The translations under genes and the position numbers were made by a program. From the NCBI GenBank assembly GCA_052039575.1, contig JBQGEK010000044.1, positions 1-7,617 on the forward strand: DNA of 7,617 nt. The letters run 5' to 3'. This document shows, piece by piece, positions 1 through 6,643 of the stretch. The stretch's first letter is position 1, and each line of letters begins with the position of its first letter. Source of the DNA: Patulibacter sp052039575 (lineage in GTDB: Bacteria > Actinomycetota > Thermoleophilia > Solirubrobacterales > Solirubrobacteraceae). The notes under the pieces were generated by a model. It saw only the letters and a program-made list of their open reading frames with translations, did not search any database and was not told the origin of the DNA.

Positions 1-484
1 CGGTCGCGACCGCCTGGACGATCCGCTCGGCGGCGGCCTCGTCACGCGCCTCGCGCCAGTGCAGCGCCTGGATCGGACCCTTGTCCTCGACCCAGACCCC
101 GACCTCGGAGGCATCCGGGTGGCGGTCGAGCTCGCCGACAGCGAACGCCCGCACGCGGGGGTGCCAGGCGGCCGCCTCGGCCAGCGTCGCCGGGGCGTCG
201 CTCCCGGGCATCAGCGACTCCAGGCCGTGGTTGCCGAGGTAGACGAGCCGGTCGAGCCCGACGATCCGCCGAGCCTCGATCGCCTGGCGGCCGCTGACGC
301 ACGCCACCAGCGCGAACCGCTCGACCAGCCGCGACAGGGTCGCGCGGGTCTCGTCCGGGACACGCGCCTCGGACGCGTGTGGGGTGATGGGCGCGAGCGT
401 TCCGTCGATGTCCAGGAGCACCGCCGATCGCTCCGGCGACCGGCGCAGGACCGCGACGAGCTCCGCCAAGCGATCGTCGATCAC
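1..484 (-). CDS. otsB: Trehalose-6-phosphate phosphatase, partial (C-terminus outside window)
   Basis: The minus strand encodes the first 161 residues of a HAD-superfamily phosphatase of the OtsB type, which removes phosphate from trehalose 6-phosphate to give trehalose, a cytoplasmic compatible solute and storage sugar. HAD motif I is DIDGTLAPI at residues 25-33, where D25 would be the phosphoaspartate nucleophile and D27 the general acid/base. Motif II is SGR at 64-66, and the OtsB-typical GNHGLE follows at 84-89. The cap domain then begins and the frame leaves the window. Full-length family members are about 230-270 residues, so roughly a third is missing, including the lysine and acidic motifs III/IV. 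I chose the GTG at 484-482, giving V-I-D-D-R-L; a TTG at 511-509 would add nine residues. No clear Shine-Dalgarno precedes either. The gene is divergent from the TauE-type transporter. The family assignment is firm, the start less so. Confidence 0.87.
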   Translation of the reverse strand, partial: MIDDRLAELVAVLRRSPERSAVLLDIDGTLAPITPHASEARVPDETRATLSRLVERFALVACVSGRQAIEARRIVGLDRLVYLGNHGLESLMPGSDAPATLAEAAAWHPRVRAFAVGELDRHPDASEVGVWVEDKGPIQALHWREARDEAAAERIVQAVAT

Positions 485-508
485 CCGACCAAGTGTGCCA
501 ACAAGGGC

Positions 509-559
509 CAAGCTGATGCGTCTCTCGCTTCCCTGGGTGGCGTCACCCGCATCAGCTTG
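509..559. repeat. Perfect 12-bp inverted repeat in the otsB/TauE divergent spacer
   Basis: CAAGCTGATGCG at 509-520 is the exact reverse complement of CGCATCAGCTTG at 548-559, with a 27-bp spacer. Inside the spacer a smaller palindrome, GGGTG (535-539) and CACCC (544-548), flanks a 4-base loop. The repeat sits between two divergent genes, and its right arm overlaps the proposed -35 element of the transporter (557-562). The left arm lies 25-36 bp upstream of the otsB start. This placement suggests paired operator half-sites or a foldable leader. No regulator is encoded in the window, so function is inferred. Confidence 0.7.
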
Positions 560-584
560 CCGTGCCGGCCCGTCCGCGTAGGAT
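557..584 (+). promoter_or_regulatory. Candidate promoter of the TauE-type transporter (near-leaderless)
   Basis: TTGCCG (557-562), a 16-bp spacer and TAGGAT (579-584) resemble an actinobacterial housekeeping promoter: TTG in the -35 and the TAnnnT pattern in the -10. The last -10 base is 8 nt from the GTG at 593, so transcription would begin at or within a base or two of the start codon, giving a leaderless message. The alternative reading is that AGGA at 580-583 is a Shine-Dalgarno spaced 9 nt from the GTG. Confidence 0.45.
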
Positions 585-592
585 TCCGCCGC

Positions 593-1366
593 GTGGATCG
601 CCGTCAGCTGCTCGTGACCGCCGTGATCGGCACCATCGCCGGCCTGTTCAGCGGGCTCTTCGGTGTCGGTGGCGGCGTCGTGATGGTCCCGCTGCTGATC
701 CTCTGGCTCGGCTTCGGCGAGCGCCAGGCGACAGCGACCTCGCTCGCCGCGATCGTGATCATCGCCACCGCCGCGACGATCACCCACGGCGGCTACGGCA
801 CCCTGCACCTGGTCGAGGGACTGGTGGTCGGCGTCCCGGCGATCGCCGGCGTGCTGGCCGGCACCGCGTTCCAGCAGCGGATCCCGGCCCGCCAGGTCTC
901 GCTGCTGTTCGCGATCCTGCTGGTCGCCGTGGCGATCTCGATGGCGATCGGCACCGGCGAAGCGGAGCCGACCGGGGAGCTCTCGCGCAGCGTCGAGAAG
1001 ATCCTGCTGGCCGGCCTGTTCGGCCTCGCCGCGGGGTTCATCTCGGGCCTGCTCGGCGTCGGCGGCGGCACGCTGTTCGTGCCGGGCCTGGTCTACGTGC
1101 TTGGGCTGGCCCAGGTCGAGGCCGAGGCGACGTCGCTGTTGGCGATCATCCCGGTTTCGCTAGTCGGCGCATGGCGCCAGCACCGCTACGGCAACCTCGA
1201 CCTGCGCAAGGCGGTCACGATGGGCTCGCTGGCGATCCCCGGCGCGCTCGTCGGCGTGGTCCTGGCCAACGCGCTGCCGGGCCGCGTGCTGCAGATCGGC
1301 TTCGCCGCGCTGCTGCTGTTCGTCGCGCAGAACCTGGCGCGGCGCGCGTTCAAGACGCGCGGCTAG
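593..1366 (+). CDS. Sulfite exporter TauE/SafE-family membrane permease
   Basis: This 257-residue, very hydrophobic protein belongs to the TauE/SafE (formerly DUF81) family of inner-membrane permeases, which move sulfite, sulfoacetate or other organosulfur and carboxylate anions. The fold shows as two homologous halves. SGLFGVGGG at 20-28 is echoed by SGLLGVGGG at 151-159, ATSLAAI at 48-54 by ATSLLAI at 179-185, and GGYGTLHL at 66-73 by RYGNLDL at 198-204. Each motif starts a bundle of hydrophobic segments, about eight in total, with a short polar linker (about 121-135) between the halves. The length is normal for the family. The GTG at 593 is preferred because it begins just before the first membrane helix; the open frame continues upstream without family-like sequence. 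It is a single-gene unit, divergent from otsB and convergent with the HD-domain gene. The substrate cannot be read from sequence, and no sulfur-metabolism gene is nearby. Confidence 0.9.
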   Translation: MDRRQLLVTAVIGTIAGLFSGLFGVGGGVVMVPLLILWLGFGERQATATSLAAIVIIATAATITHGGYGTLHLVEGLVVGVPAIAGVLAGTAFQQRIPARQVSLLFAILLVAVAISMAIGTGEAEPTGELSRSVEKILLAGLFGLAAGFISGLLGVGGGTLFVPGLVYVLGLAQVEAEATSLLAIIPVSLVGAWRQHRYGNLDLRKAVTMGSLAIPGALVGVVLANALPGRVLQIGFAALLLFVAQNLARRAFKTRG

Positions 1367-1369
1367 AAC

Positions 1370-1386
1370 CGTGCGACGGGAGCACG
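1370..1386. terminator. Weak hairpin in the 31-bp convergent gap
   Basis: CGTGC (1370-1374) pairs with GCACG (1382-1386) around a 7-base loop, just after the transporter stop. A second 5-bp stem, GCTGA (1388-1392) with TCAGC (1398-1402), overlaps the end of the facing gene. Neither is followed by a T-run. Position between two convergent stops favours a terminator role, but these stems are short enough to arise by chance in GC-rich DNA. Confidence 0.2.
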
Positions 1387-1397
1387 CGCTGACCTGA

Positions 1398-2288
1398 TCA
1401 GCCGTTGCCCATGCCGTGCTCGAGCGACTGCTTGATCGTCGCGTCCACGGTGTTCAGCCGGTAGAGCGCCGCGGCCTCGGCGGTGCGGAACTTCCCCCCG
1501 GCGCGGTCGGCGCCGTGGTGGGTCAGCACGCAGTGCGCCAGGTGCGACCAGCGTTGCTCGTCGAGCCCCGCCCGCTTGGCGGGCTCGGCGAGGATCCGCA
1601 GTCCGAGCTCGATGTGGCCCAGCAGCTCCCCGACCTCGGTCCGGCCGAACTCGGCCCCGTAGCTGAACTCGCGGGTCCGGCCCAGATCATGGACCAGGCA
1701 CGCCGTCAGCAGCAGGTCGCGGTTGAGGCCGGGGTGGTGCACGCATGCCTCCTGGGCGAGTGCCGCGACCGCGACGGTGTGCTCGAGCAACCCTCCGAGG
1801 TACGCGTGGTGGCCACCGATCGAGCAGGGGGCCAGACGCCACGACCGTCGCAGCGACTCGTCGGCGACCAGGATCCGCAGCAGGCCGCCGAACTTGGGGT
1901 CTCCGACCTCGTCCGCAAGCCCCTCGAGGAACCCGTCGAGCTCGTCGAGGTCGCGGTAGGCGCTCGGCAGGAAGCGCGCCGGGTCGACCGTGGTCGGATC
2001 GACGGCGCGGACGACGGTCAGCTCCGCCACCAGATCGTCGCGGTAGCGGTCGACCGTGCCCGCGACCTGCACGACGTCGCCGCGCTGGAACGCGCCCTCG
2101 AGCCGGTCGACGTCCTTGAAGATCCGTGCGGGCAGGCTGCCCGACCGATCGCGCAGCTCGACGGCCAGGTAGGGACCGGAGCGACCGGCGACCCGGTCCT
2201 TGCGCACGCAGGCGAAGATCCCCGCCACGCGGTCGCCGGCGCCGAGCGCGGCGATCGTGATGTCGGGGGCGGTTGGCACGGGACCCAT
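1398..2288 (-). CDS. YhaM-like 3'-5' exoribonuclease (OB fold + HD domain)
   Basis: This 296-residue protein has the two-domain layout of the YhaM family: an N-terminal OB-fold (about 10-95) that binds nucleic acid, and a metal-dependent HD domain (about 155-295) that in YhaM removes nucleotides from RNA, and sometimes DNA, 3' ends. The OB part carries GPYLAVELRDRSGSLPARIF (39-58), then RGDVVQVAGTVDRY (69-82). The HD part shows GGHHAYLGGLLEHT (158-171), the H-D pair in LVHDLGRTREF (198-208), GHIELG (224-229), LTHHG (255-259) and a terminal NTVDATIK (279-286) where the family normally carries its last metal ligand. All expected His/Asp ligands appear present, so I expect an active cytoplasmic enzyme. 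YhaM proteins are usually about 310 residues. The start is ATG at 2288 without a visible Shine-Dalgarno; a GTG three codons in (2279) is possible. Exact substrate, RNA or single-stranded DNA, is undetermined. Confidence 0.88.
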   Translation of the reverse strand: MGPVPTAPDITIAALGAGDRVAGIFACVRKDRVAGRSGPYLAVELRDRSGSLPARIFKDVDRLEGAFQRGDVVQVAGTVDRYRDDLVAELTVVRAVDPTTVDPARFLPSAYRDLDELDGFLEGLADEVGDPKFGGLLRILVADESLRRSWRLAPCSIGGHHAYLGGLLEHTVAVAALAQEACVHHPGLNRDLLLTACLVHDLGRTREFSYGAEFGRTEVGELLGHIELGLRILAEPAKRAGLDEQRWSHLAHCVLTHHGADRAGGKFRTAEAAALYRLNTVDATIKQSLEHGMGNG

Positions 2289-2305
2289 CTTGTACCGTGA
2301 ATCGG
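2273..2305. promoter_or_regulatory. Compact divergent start region, HD nuclease / PAC2 gene
   Basis: The two start codons lie only 17 bp apart (2289-2305), so each promoter must extend into the other gene's 5' end. On the plus strand, TACCGT (2293-2298) fits the TAnnnT -10 pattern and ends 7 bp before the PAC2 ATG, as expected for a leaderless transcript. TTGGCA (2273-2278) is a good -35 hexamer, but only 14 bp away, which is short. On the minus strand no convincing -10 stands out; CAAGAT (2291-2286) would suit a start at the GTG at 2279. No Shine-Dalgarno is seen on either side. Confidence 0.35.
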
Positions 2306-3286
2306 ATGATTCCCCTTCGCTGGGACGAACAGCCGGTCGGGTTGCGCAACCCGGCGATGGTGTGCGCGTTCACCGGTTGGACCGACGCGGGGGACTCGGC
2401 CAGCTCCGCGGTCGGCGTGCTGGCGCGCCGGCTCGAATCCGACCTGTTCGCCACCGTCGATCCCGAGCTGCTCTACGCCGTGCAGCCGTACCGGCCGCAG
2501 ATCACCATCAGCGACGGCGTCGCGTCGGACCTGACCTGGCCGACGGTCGAGCTGCGGGTGGCGGTGATTCCGACCGCGTCGCGAGACCTGCTGCTGGTTT
2601 CCGGTCCCGAGCCGACGATGCGCTGGAAGTCGCTCAGCGAGACCCTGGTCGAGACCGCGCAAAACCTCGGCGCGACATTGATGATCACGCTCGGCGGGCT
2701 GCTCTCGGACGTGCCGCACACGCGTCCCGTGCCGATCACGGGGATCGCGACCGACACCACGCTGATCGAATCGATCGGCGCGATGCTGCCCGACTACGAG
2801 GGCCCGACCGGGCTGACCGGCGTGATCCACTACGAGGCGCAGCGCAAGGGCCTCGACGCCGTCACGCTGCTGGCCCACGTCCCGCACTACGTCGCGGGGA
2901 TCCCCAGCCCGAAGGCCACGCTGGCGCTGGTCGAGGCGGTCGAGACGCTGACCGCGGTTCCGGTCCCGACGACGAGGCTGCGGGCTGCCTCGGAGCGCTA
3001 CGAGCAGCAGGTCTCCGAAGCGATCAGCCGCGACCCGGAGCGGCGCGAGATGCTCGAACGGCTGGAGCAGATGGCCGACCTGCGCGACGTCGTCGGCGAC
3101 GACGAGAGCGACGAGTTCGGCGAGATCGCCGACGCCCAGATCCAGCTCAACCTCGGCGAGCTGCCGACCGGCGACGTGATCGCCGACGACTTCCTCGAGT
3201 TCCTGCGCGAGGCGGAGGAACAGGCTGCCGCCGACGAGATCGACGGGGACGCGGAAGACGTCGACGAGGACGACGAGGGTCGCTGA
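2306..3286 (+). CDS. PAC2-family protein (proteasome assembly chaperone 2-like)
   Basis: This 326-residue protein matches the bacterial PAC2 family, widespread in Actinobacteria and named after the eukaryotic proteasome assembly chaperone; the bacterial role is not established. Family-like signatures are NPAMVCAFTGWTDAGDSAS (15-33), ITLGGLLSDVPHTRPVPITG (127-146), EGPTGLTGVIH (165-175) and HVPHYVAGIPSPKATLALVE (191-210). These make a Rossmann-like alpha/beta core over about residues 1-215. A charged helical region (about 225-265) follows. The last 26 residues contain 14 Asp or Glu, with another acidic patch at 265-273 (DDESDEFGE). I chose ATG 2306 because M-I-P-L-R-W-D leads directly into the conserved core; a GTG at 2297 and a TTG at 2273 are in frame upstream, with no Shine-Dalgarno for any of them. 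The protein is probably cytoplasmic and soluble. No proteasome, Pup or ARC gene lies in the window, so a proteasome link rests on the family name only. Confidence 0.9.
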   Translation: MIPLRWDEQPVGLRNPAMVCAFTGWTDAGDSASSAVGVLARRLESDLFATVDPELLYAVQPYRPQITISDGVASDLTWPTVELRVAVIPTASRDLLLVSGPEPTMRWKSLSETLVETAQNLGATLMITLGGLLSDVPHTRPVPITGIATDTTLIESIGAMLPDYEGPTGLTGVIHYEAQRKGLDAVTLLAHVPHYVAGIPSPKATLALVEAVETLTAVPVPTTRLRAASERYEQQVSEAISRDPERREMLERLEQMADLRDVVGDDESDEFGEIADAQIQLNLGELPTGDVIADDFLEFLREAEEQAAADEIDGDAEDVDEDDEGR

Positions 3287-3320
3287 CCGGCTCGCCGCAG
3301 TCTGACCGGCTCGCCGCAGT
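3283..3320. repeat. Exact 19-bp tandem duplication across the PAC2 stop codon
   Basis: The unit CTGACCGGCTCGCCGCAGT occurs twice head to tail, at 3283-3301 and 3302-3320, without mismatch. The first copy supplies the TGA stop (3284-3286) of the PAC2 gene, and the second lies in the 52-bp convergent gap before the helicase stop. Perfect identity suggests a recent slippage or duplication. It may double a termination or binding element, but nothing in the sequence shows a function. Confidence 0.93.
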
Positions 3321-3327
3321 GGAGCCG
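3307..3327. terminator. Weak hairpin in the PAC2/helicase convergent gap
   Basis: CGGCTC (3307-3312) can pair with GAGCCG (3322-3327) around a 9-base loop. The left arm lies in the second copy of the 19-bp repeat. There is no T-tract on either strand. It sits where a bidirectional terminator would be expected, but a 6-bp GC stem is weak evidence. Confidence 0.2.
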
Positions 3328-3338
3328 CCGGGCCGTCG

Positions 3339-6300
3339 CTACGTCTCCGCCGCCGGGCAGGTCAGCTGGTAGTCGCAGATCGCGCAGGTCTCGTACGACG
3401 GCGTCGGTTCGAAGTCCTGGGCCAGGATCGCCGCGCCGATCCGGTCGACGACCTCGGTGATCTTCGCCCGCTCCTCGCCCTCCGCGTCGAGCGGGGTCTT
3501 CACGTCGTCGAGGATGTAGTGGTAGCTCTGCCGCGGGACCTCGATGCCCCACGCGTCGACCGCCGCGACGGCGTAGAGCTGCAGCTGGACGTCCTCGCGC
3601 AGCTGCTCGGGCGTCCGCGGGCGCCCGGTCTTGTAGTCGACCAGCTCGTAGGCGCCGTCGGGGTGCCGATCGACCCGGTCGACCCGGCCGCGCAGCGTGT
3701 GCGACCCGAGGCGGAACTCGAAGCCGCGCTCCAGCCAGACGACCTGCGTCGATTCCGCCGCGGTGCGCGCGTGGTACCGCGCCATCGCGTCCTCGGCTCG
3801 AGCCCACAGCCGCGCCTCGTCGGCCTCACCGGCCAGTCCCGAGCGGCGCCAGCTCGCCTGGAGCAGCTCCTGCAGCTCCTGCAGCTCGGTCCCACCGCGG
3901 CCGTGGTACCGCTCCAGGACCTGGTGGACGACGATCCCGAACCGCTGCGCCACCGTCTGCCGCTGCGGGATCCGCAGCACGCGGTTGAACTTGTAGCGCA
4001 GCGGACACGACCCGTAGGCGAACAGGTCCCCGGCCGACATCACGACGCCGTCGCCGCGCAGCGGCAGGAACGGCTCCAACGACGGCTCGCCGCGCCCGGC
4101 AGCGGCCCGCTCGGCGGTGCGCTTGGCGCCGGCGAGGACCTCCTCGTCGAGCGGACTCGAGAGCAGGACCTCCTTCTGCTGCGCCGTCGCCGCCTGGAGG
4201 ATCGCCGCGTCGATCGACGGCATCGCGTCGGCGACCTCCTGGCCGTCGGGGCGGTTGATCAGCGCCGCGACCTTCATCAGCTCCAGGTACCGGGTGACCC
4301 CGTGGGCGACGTCCAGATCGGTGTCCATCCGCAGATCGCCGAGCCGCGCGCCAATCGTCGCGACGTCACGCAGCAGCTGGTCGCGGAGCGTGCGGAAGGT
4401 GGCGTGCAGCGCGTCGTCGGGACCGAACAGCTGCTCGTCGTGGTCCTCCCACTCCGCGCCAACCGCTCGACGGGCGTCGTCGACCAGCGGCGACGGCTCG
4501 CGCGCCGCGCCGCTCGTGGCGCGCGAGGGGAACGCCAGCACCACGCTCTCCCGGGCCCGCGTGATCGCCACGTGCAGGGCGCGGCGCGCCTCGTCGATCG
4601 CGATGCCCGTGGGATCGACCGTGGCGACGCCGTCGTCGCCGAGCAGCTCCGTCGGCAGCGGGTCGACCAGCCGACGCCCGGCGACGGCGGTGCCGGAGGT
4701 GATCCGGCTGGCCTGCAGGCCGAGGATCAGCACGTGATCGAGCTCGAGCTCGGATGCGGTCTCGAGCGGCAGCACGCGGACCACGCCGAGCTCACCGCCG
4801 TCCGGATCGAGCGTCGGCCCGGCGTCCGGACCGGCCCCTCCCGGAGCGAACGGCACCGCCTCGACCTTGCCGTCCGGGCTGCCGCCCGCCTCGGCCAGCG
4901 TGACCATCCACCGCGCGAAGTCGCGGGCAGTCGCCTGCGGCGCGATCTGCACGTAGCGCTCGGCGAGCTGACCGACGCGCGCCAGGTCGCGCAGCCGTTC
5001 GACCACGTCGCCGCTGGCGGCGAACAGCTGCTGTCGGCGGAGCCCCAGGTGCTCGATCAGCCGGTGGACGAACTGGTCCGGCGGGGTCACGTCGAGCGCG
5101 CGGGTCGCCGAGCGGTAGAGCCGCAGGAACGCCGCCACCCGGTCGCGGGCCTCCGGGGCCATCTGGGGCGACTCCATCGACGACCCGAGCGCGCCGACCA
5201 GGTCCATCCGCCGCCGCCGGGCCAGCTGGAGGCAGCGCGCCAGATCCGCGGGGCGCAGCTCGACCGGCGGCCGGGCGAGCGCGCGACTGACCGCCGGGGC
5301 GTCCGACGGATCGATCAGCAGCCGCAACCAGGCGAGCACGTCGCGGACCTCCATCCGCTCCAGGAACGCTCCGGCGCCCCCGAGCCGGCACGGCACCGCG
5401 CGCTCCTCGAGCGCGGCGACGATCGGTCCGGCCTCGCGCTGGACCGACCCGACGAGCACGGCGATCCGCTCCGGACGCGCGCCGTCCCGGACCAGCCGCT
5501 CGACCTCGTTCGCCGCCGCCTGCGCCTGCGCCCGATCGGTGGTCGCGCGCCAGAACCGAACCTGTCCGCCGGTCGGCGCGTGCCAGCGGTGGGGCAGCCG
5601 GTCGACGACCGGCTCGACGACCGCCTCGGCCGCCCGCATCACCTGCTCGGGCGAGCGCCACGAGCGCTCCAGCTCGACGGTCTCGAGCGTCGCGTGGGAG
5701 GCCTCCAGACTGCGCAGGTTGCGGCTGCCGGCGGCGCGCACGCGACGGATCGCCTGGTCGTCGTCCCCGGCGACGGTCAGCTGGACCCCGGTCGCGACCA
5801 GCCCGTCGAGCACGCGCATGCCGGCGGTCGGCAGGTCTTGGACGTCGTCGACCAGCAGGTGCTGAAACTGGCCGGCGATCCGCTGAACCGTGGTCGGTCG
5901 CTCGCCGGGCCCGTCCGCATCGCCGGGTCGCACCCCGCCGAGGACGGCGGCGAGCCGCAACATCAGGTCGCCGTGGTCGATCAGCCCGCGCTCGCGCAGG
6001 ACCCGGTCGTGGAGCCGCATCAACGCGGCGAACTCGCGCTCGCGCACGGCGCGGGGGTCGCTGTCGGGCAGTCCGTCGGCCCACGCGGCGAGGGTCGCCG
6101 CGTCGACCAGCGATTCCTTCAGCCGGTCGATTCGCGCGACGGTGCCGGCGAGCAGCGCGACGTGGCCCCGACCGCCCGAGCCGCCATCGTGGTGGCGCAG
6201 CGCGAGCTCCTCGCGGTGCTCGAGCAGCAGCGCCACCCGCTCGGTGCGGGTCGCCGGGACCACGAACGGGTCGACGCCCGCGTCGCCCGCGACGTCGCGG

Positions 6301-6635
6301 ACCAGCCGGTGGCAGAGGTCGGCGAGCGTGGTCACCACCACGTCCACGGCCGGCGGGCCGAGCCGCGCCTCGAGCCGCTGCCGCGTGCGAGCCGCGCCGG
6401 CCGGGTTGGCGACCAGGATCCCGATCCGCGACGGGTCGACGCCGGCTGCCGTCGCCAGCCAGGCGGCGCGGGCGGCGAGCGTCTCGCTCTTGCCGGTTCC
6501 GGCGGAGCCGACGATCAGCAGCGGCGGCGTGGGCGGCCCGTCGTCGCCACTCGCCGACGGGCGTGCTCCGTCGGGCCCGCCGTTGGTGGCGGCCCGGACC
6601 TGCACGCCAGAGAGGCCGTCGAGAGGATCCAGCAC
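3339..6635 (-). CDS. UvrD/AdnA-like helicase with C-terminal Fe-S PD-(D/E)XK nuclease
   Basis: This 1098-residue protein joins a superfamily-1A helicase region to a RecB/Cas4-type nuclease, the plan of actinobacterial AdnA/AdnB, which resect DNA double-strand breaks. Helicase signatures: Q-motif glutamine near residue 12; Walker A GSAGTGKS (43-50, K49); Walker B LLVDDVQD (260-267), with D264 where UvrD proteins have the catalytic Glu; motif III AGDDDQAIRRVRAAG (289-303); motif IV-like ERSWRSPEQV (323-332); motif VI ALHVAITRARESV (686-698). The usual HxxKGLE of motif V is replaced by LETASELELD (624-633), after a Gly/Pro-rich stretch (584-616). Nuclease signatures: H904, GRVDRVD (983-989), ELVDYKTG (997-1004, D1000 and K1002) and QLQLYA (1017-1022). 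Four cysteines (877, 1084, 1087, 1093) match an Fe-S staple as in AddB/AdnAB. The start is GTG 6635. The gene faces PAC2 convergently, with no partner subunit visible. The nuclease looks active; the motor may be weak. Confidence 0.9.
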   Translation of the reverse strand: MLDPLDGLSGVQVRAATNGGPDGARPSASGDDGPPTPPLLIVGSAGTGKSETLAARAAWLATAAGVDPSRIGILVANPAGAARTRQRLEARLGPPAVDVVVTTLADLCHRLVRDVAGDAGVDPFVVPATRTERVALLLEHREELALRHHDGGSGGRGHVALLAGTVARIDRLKESLVDAATLAAWADGLPDSDPRAVREREFAALMRLHDRVLRERGLIDHGDLMLRLAAVLGGVRPGDADGPGERPTTVQRIAGQFQHLLVDDVQDLPTAGMRVLDGLVATGVQLTVAGDDDQAIRRVRAAGSRNLRSLEASHATLETVELERSWRSPEQVMRAAEAVVEPVVDRLPHRWHAPTGGQVRFWRATTDRAQAQAAANEVERLVRDGARPERIAVLVGSVQREAGPIVAALEERAVPCRLGGAGAFLERMEVRDVLAWLRLLIDPSDAPAVSRALARPPVELRPADLARCLQLARRRRMDLVGALGSSMESPQMAPEARDRVAAFLRLYRSATRALDVTPPDQFVHRLIEHLGLRRQQLFAASGDVVERLRDLARVGQLAERYVQIAPQATARDFARWMVTLAEAGGSPDGKVEAVPFAPGGAGPDAGPTLDPDGGELGVVRVLPLETASELELDHVLILGLQASRITSGTAVAGRRLVDPLPTELLGDDGVATVDPTGIAIDEARRALHVAITRARESVVLAFPSRATSGAAREPSPLVDDARRAVGAEWEDHDEQLFGPDDALHATFRTLRDQLLRDVATIGARLGDLRMDTDLDVAHGVTRYLELMKVAALINRPDGQEVADAMPSIDAAILQAATAQQKEVLLSSPLDEEVLAGAKRTAERAAAGRGEPSLEPFLPLRGDGVVMSAGDLFAYGSCPLRYKFNRVLRIPQRQTVAQRFGIVVHQVLERYHGRGGTELQELQELLQASWRRSGLAGEADEARLWARAEDAMARYHARTAAESTQVVWLERGFEFRLGSHTLRGRVDRVDRHPDGAYELVDYKTGRPRTPEQLREDVQLQLYAVAAVDAWGIEVPRQSYHYILDDVKTPLDAEGEERAKITEVVDRIGAAILAQDFEPTPSYETCAICDYQLTCPAAET

Positions 6636-6643
6636 TAGGGGAC

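Noticed and set aside
59..592. Long open plus-strand reading frame running into the TauE-type gene, as if it had a large N-terminal extension
   Set aside because: It is the antisense of otsB, low in family-like sequence and rich in Arg/Pro/Asp as expected for a GC-rich shadow frame. The permease's first membrane helix begins right after the GTG at 593.
1416..2300. Plus-strand open frame opposite the HD-domain nuclease
   Set aside because: No domain signatures; the minus strand has the complete OB-HD motif set.
3185..3283. Possible Pup-like (ubiquitin-like) tail on the PAC2 protein
   Set aside because: It is acidic, but the protein ends in DDEGR and lacks the terminal Gly-Gly-Gln/Glu of Pup.
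3864..3881. Two tandem copies of CAGCTCCTG plus a partial third
   Set aside because: It lies in the helicase gene and encodes a Gln-Glu-Leu repeat in a helical region (residues 917-925); a minor codon-level repeat with no wider pattern.
3519..6638. Uninterrupted plus-strand frame of over 1000 codons opposite the helicase
   Set aside because: It is an antisense shadow caused by high GC. Its translation has no recognisable motif and biased composition, while the minus strand carries ordered helicase and nuclease motifs.
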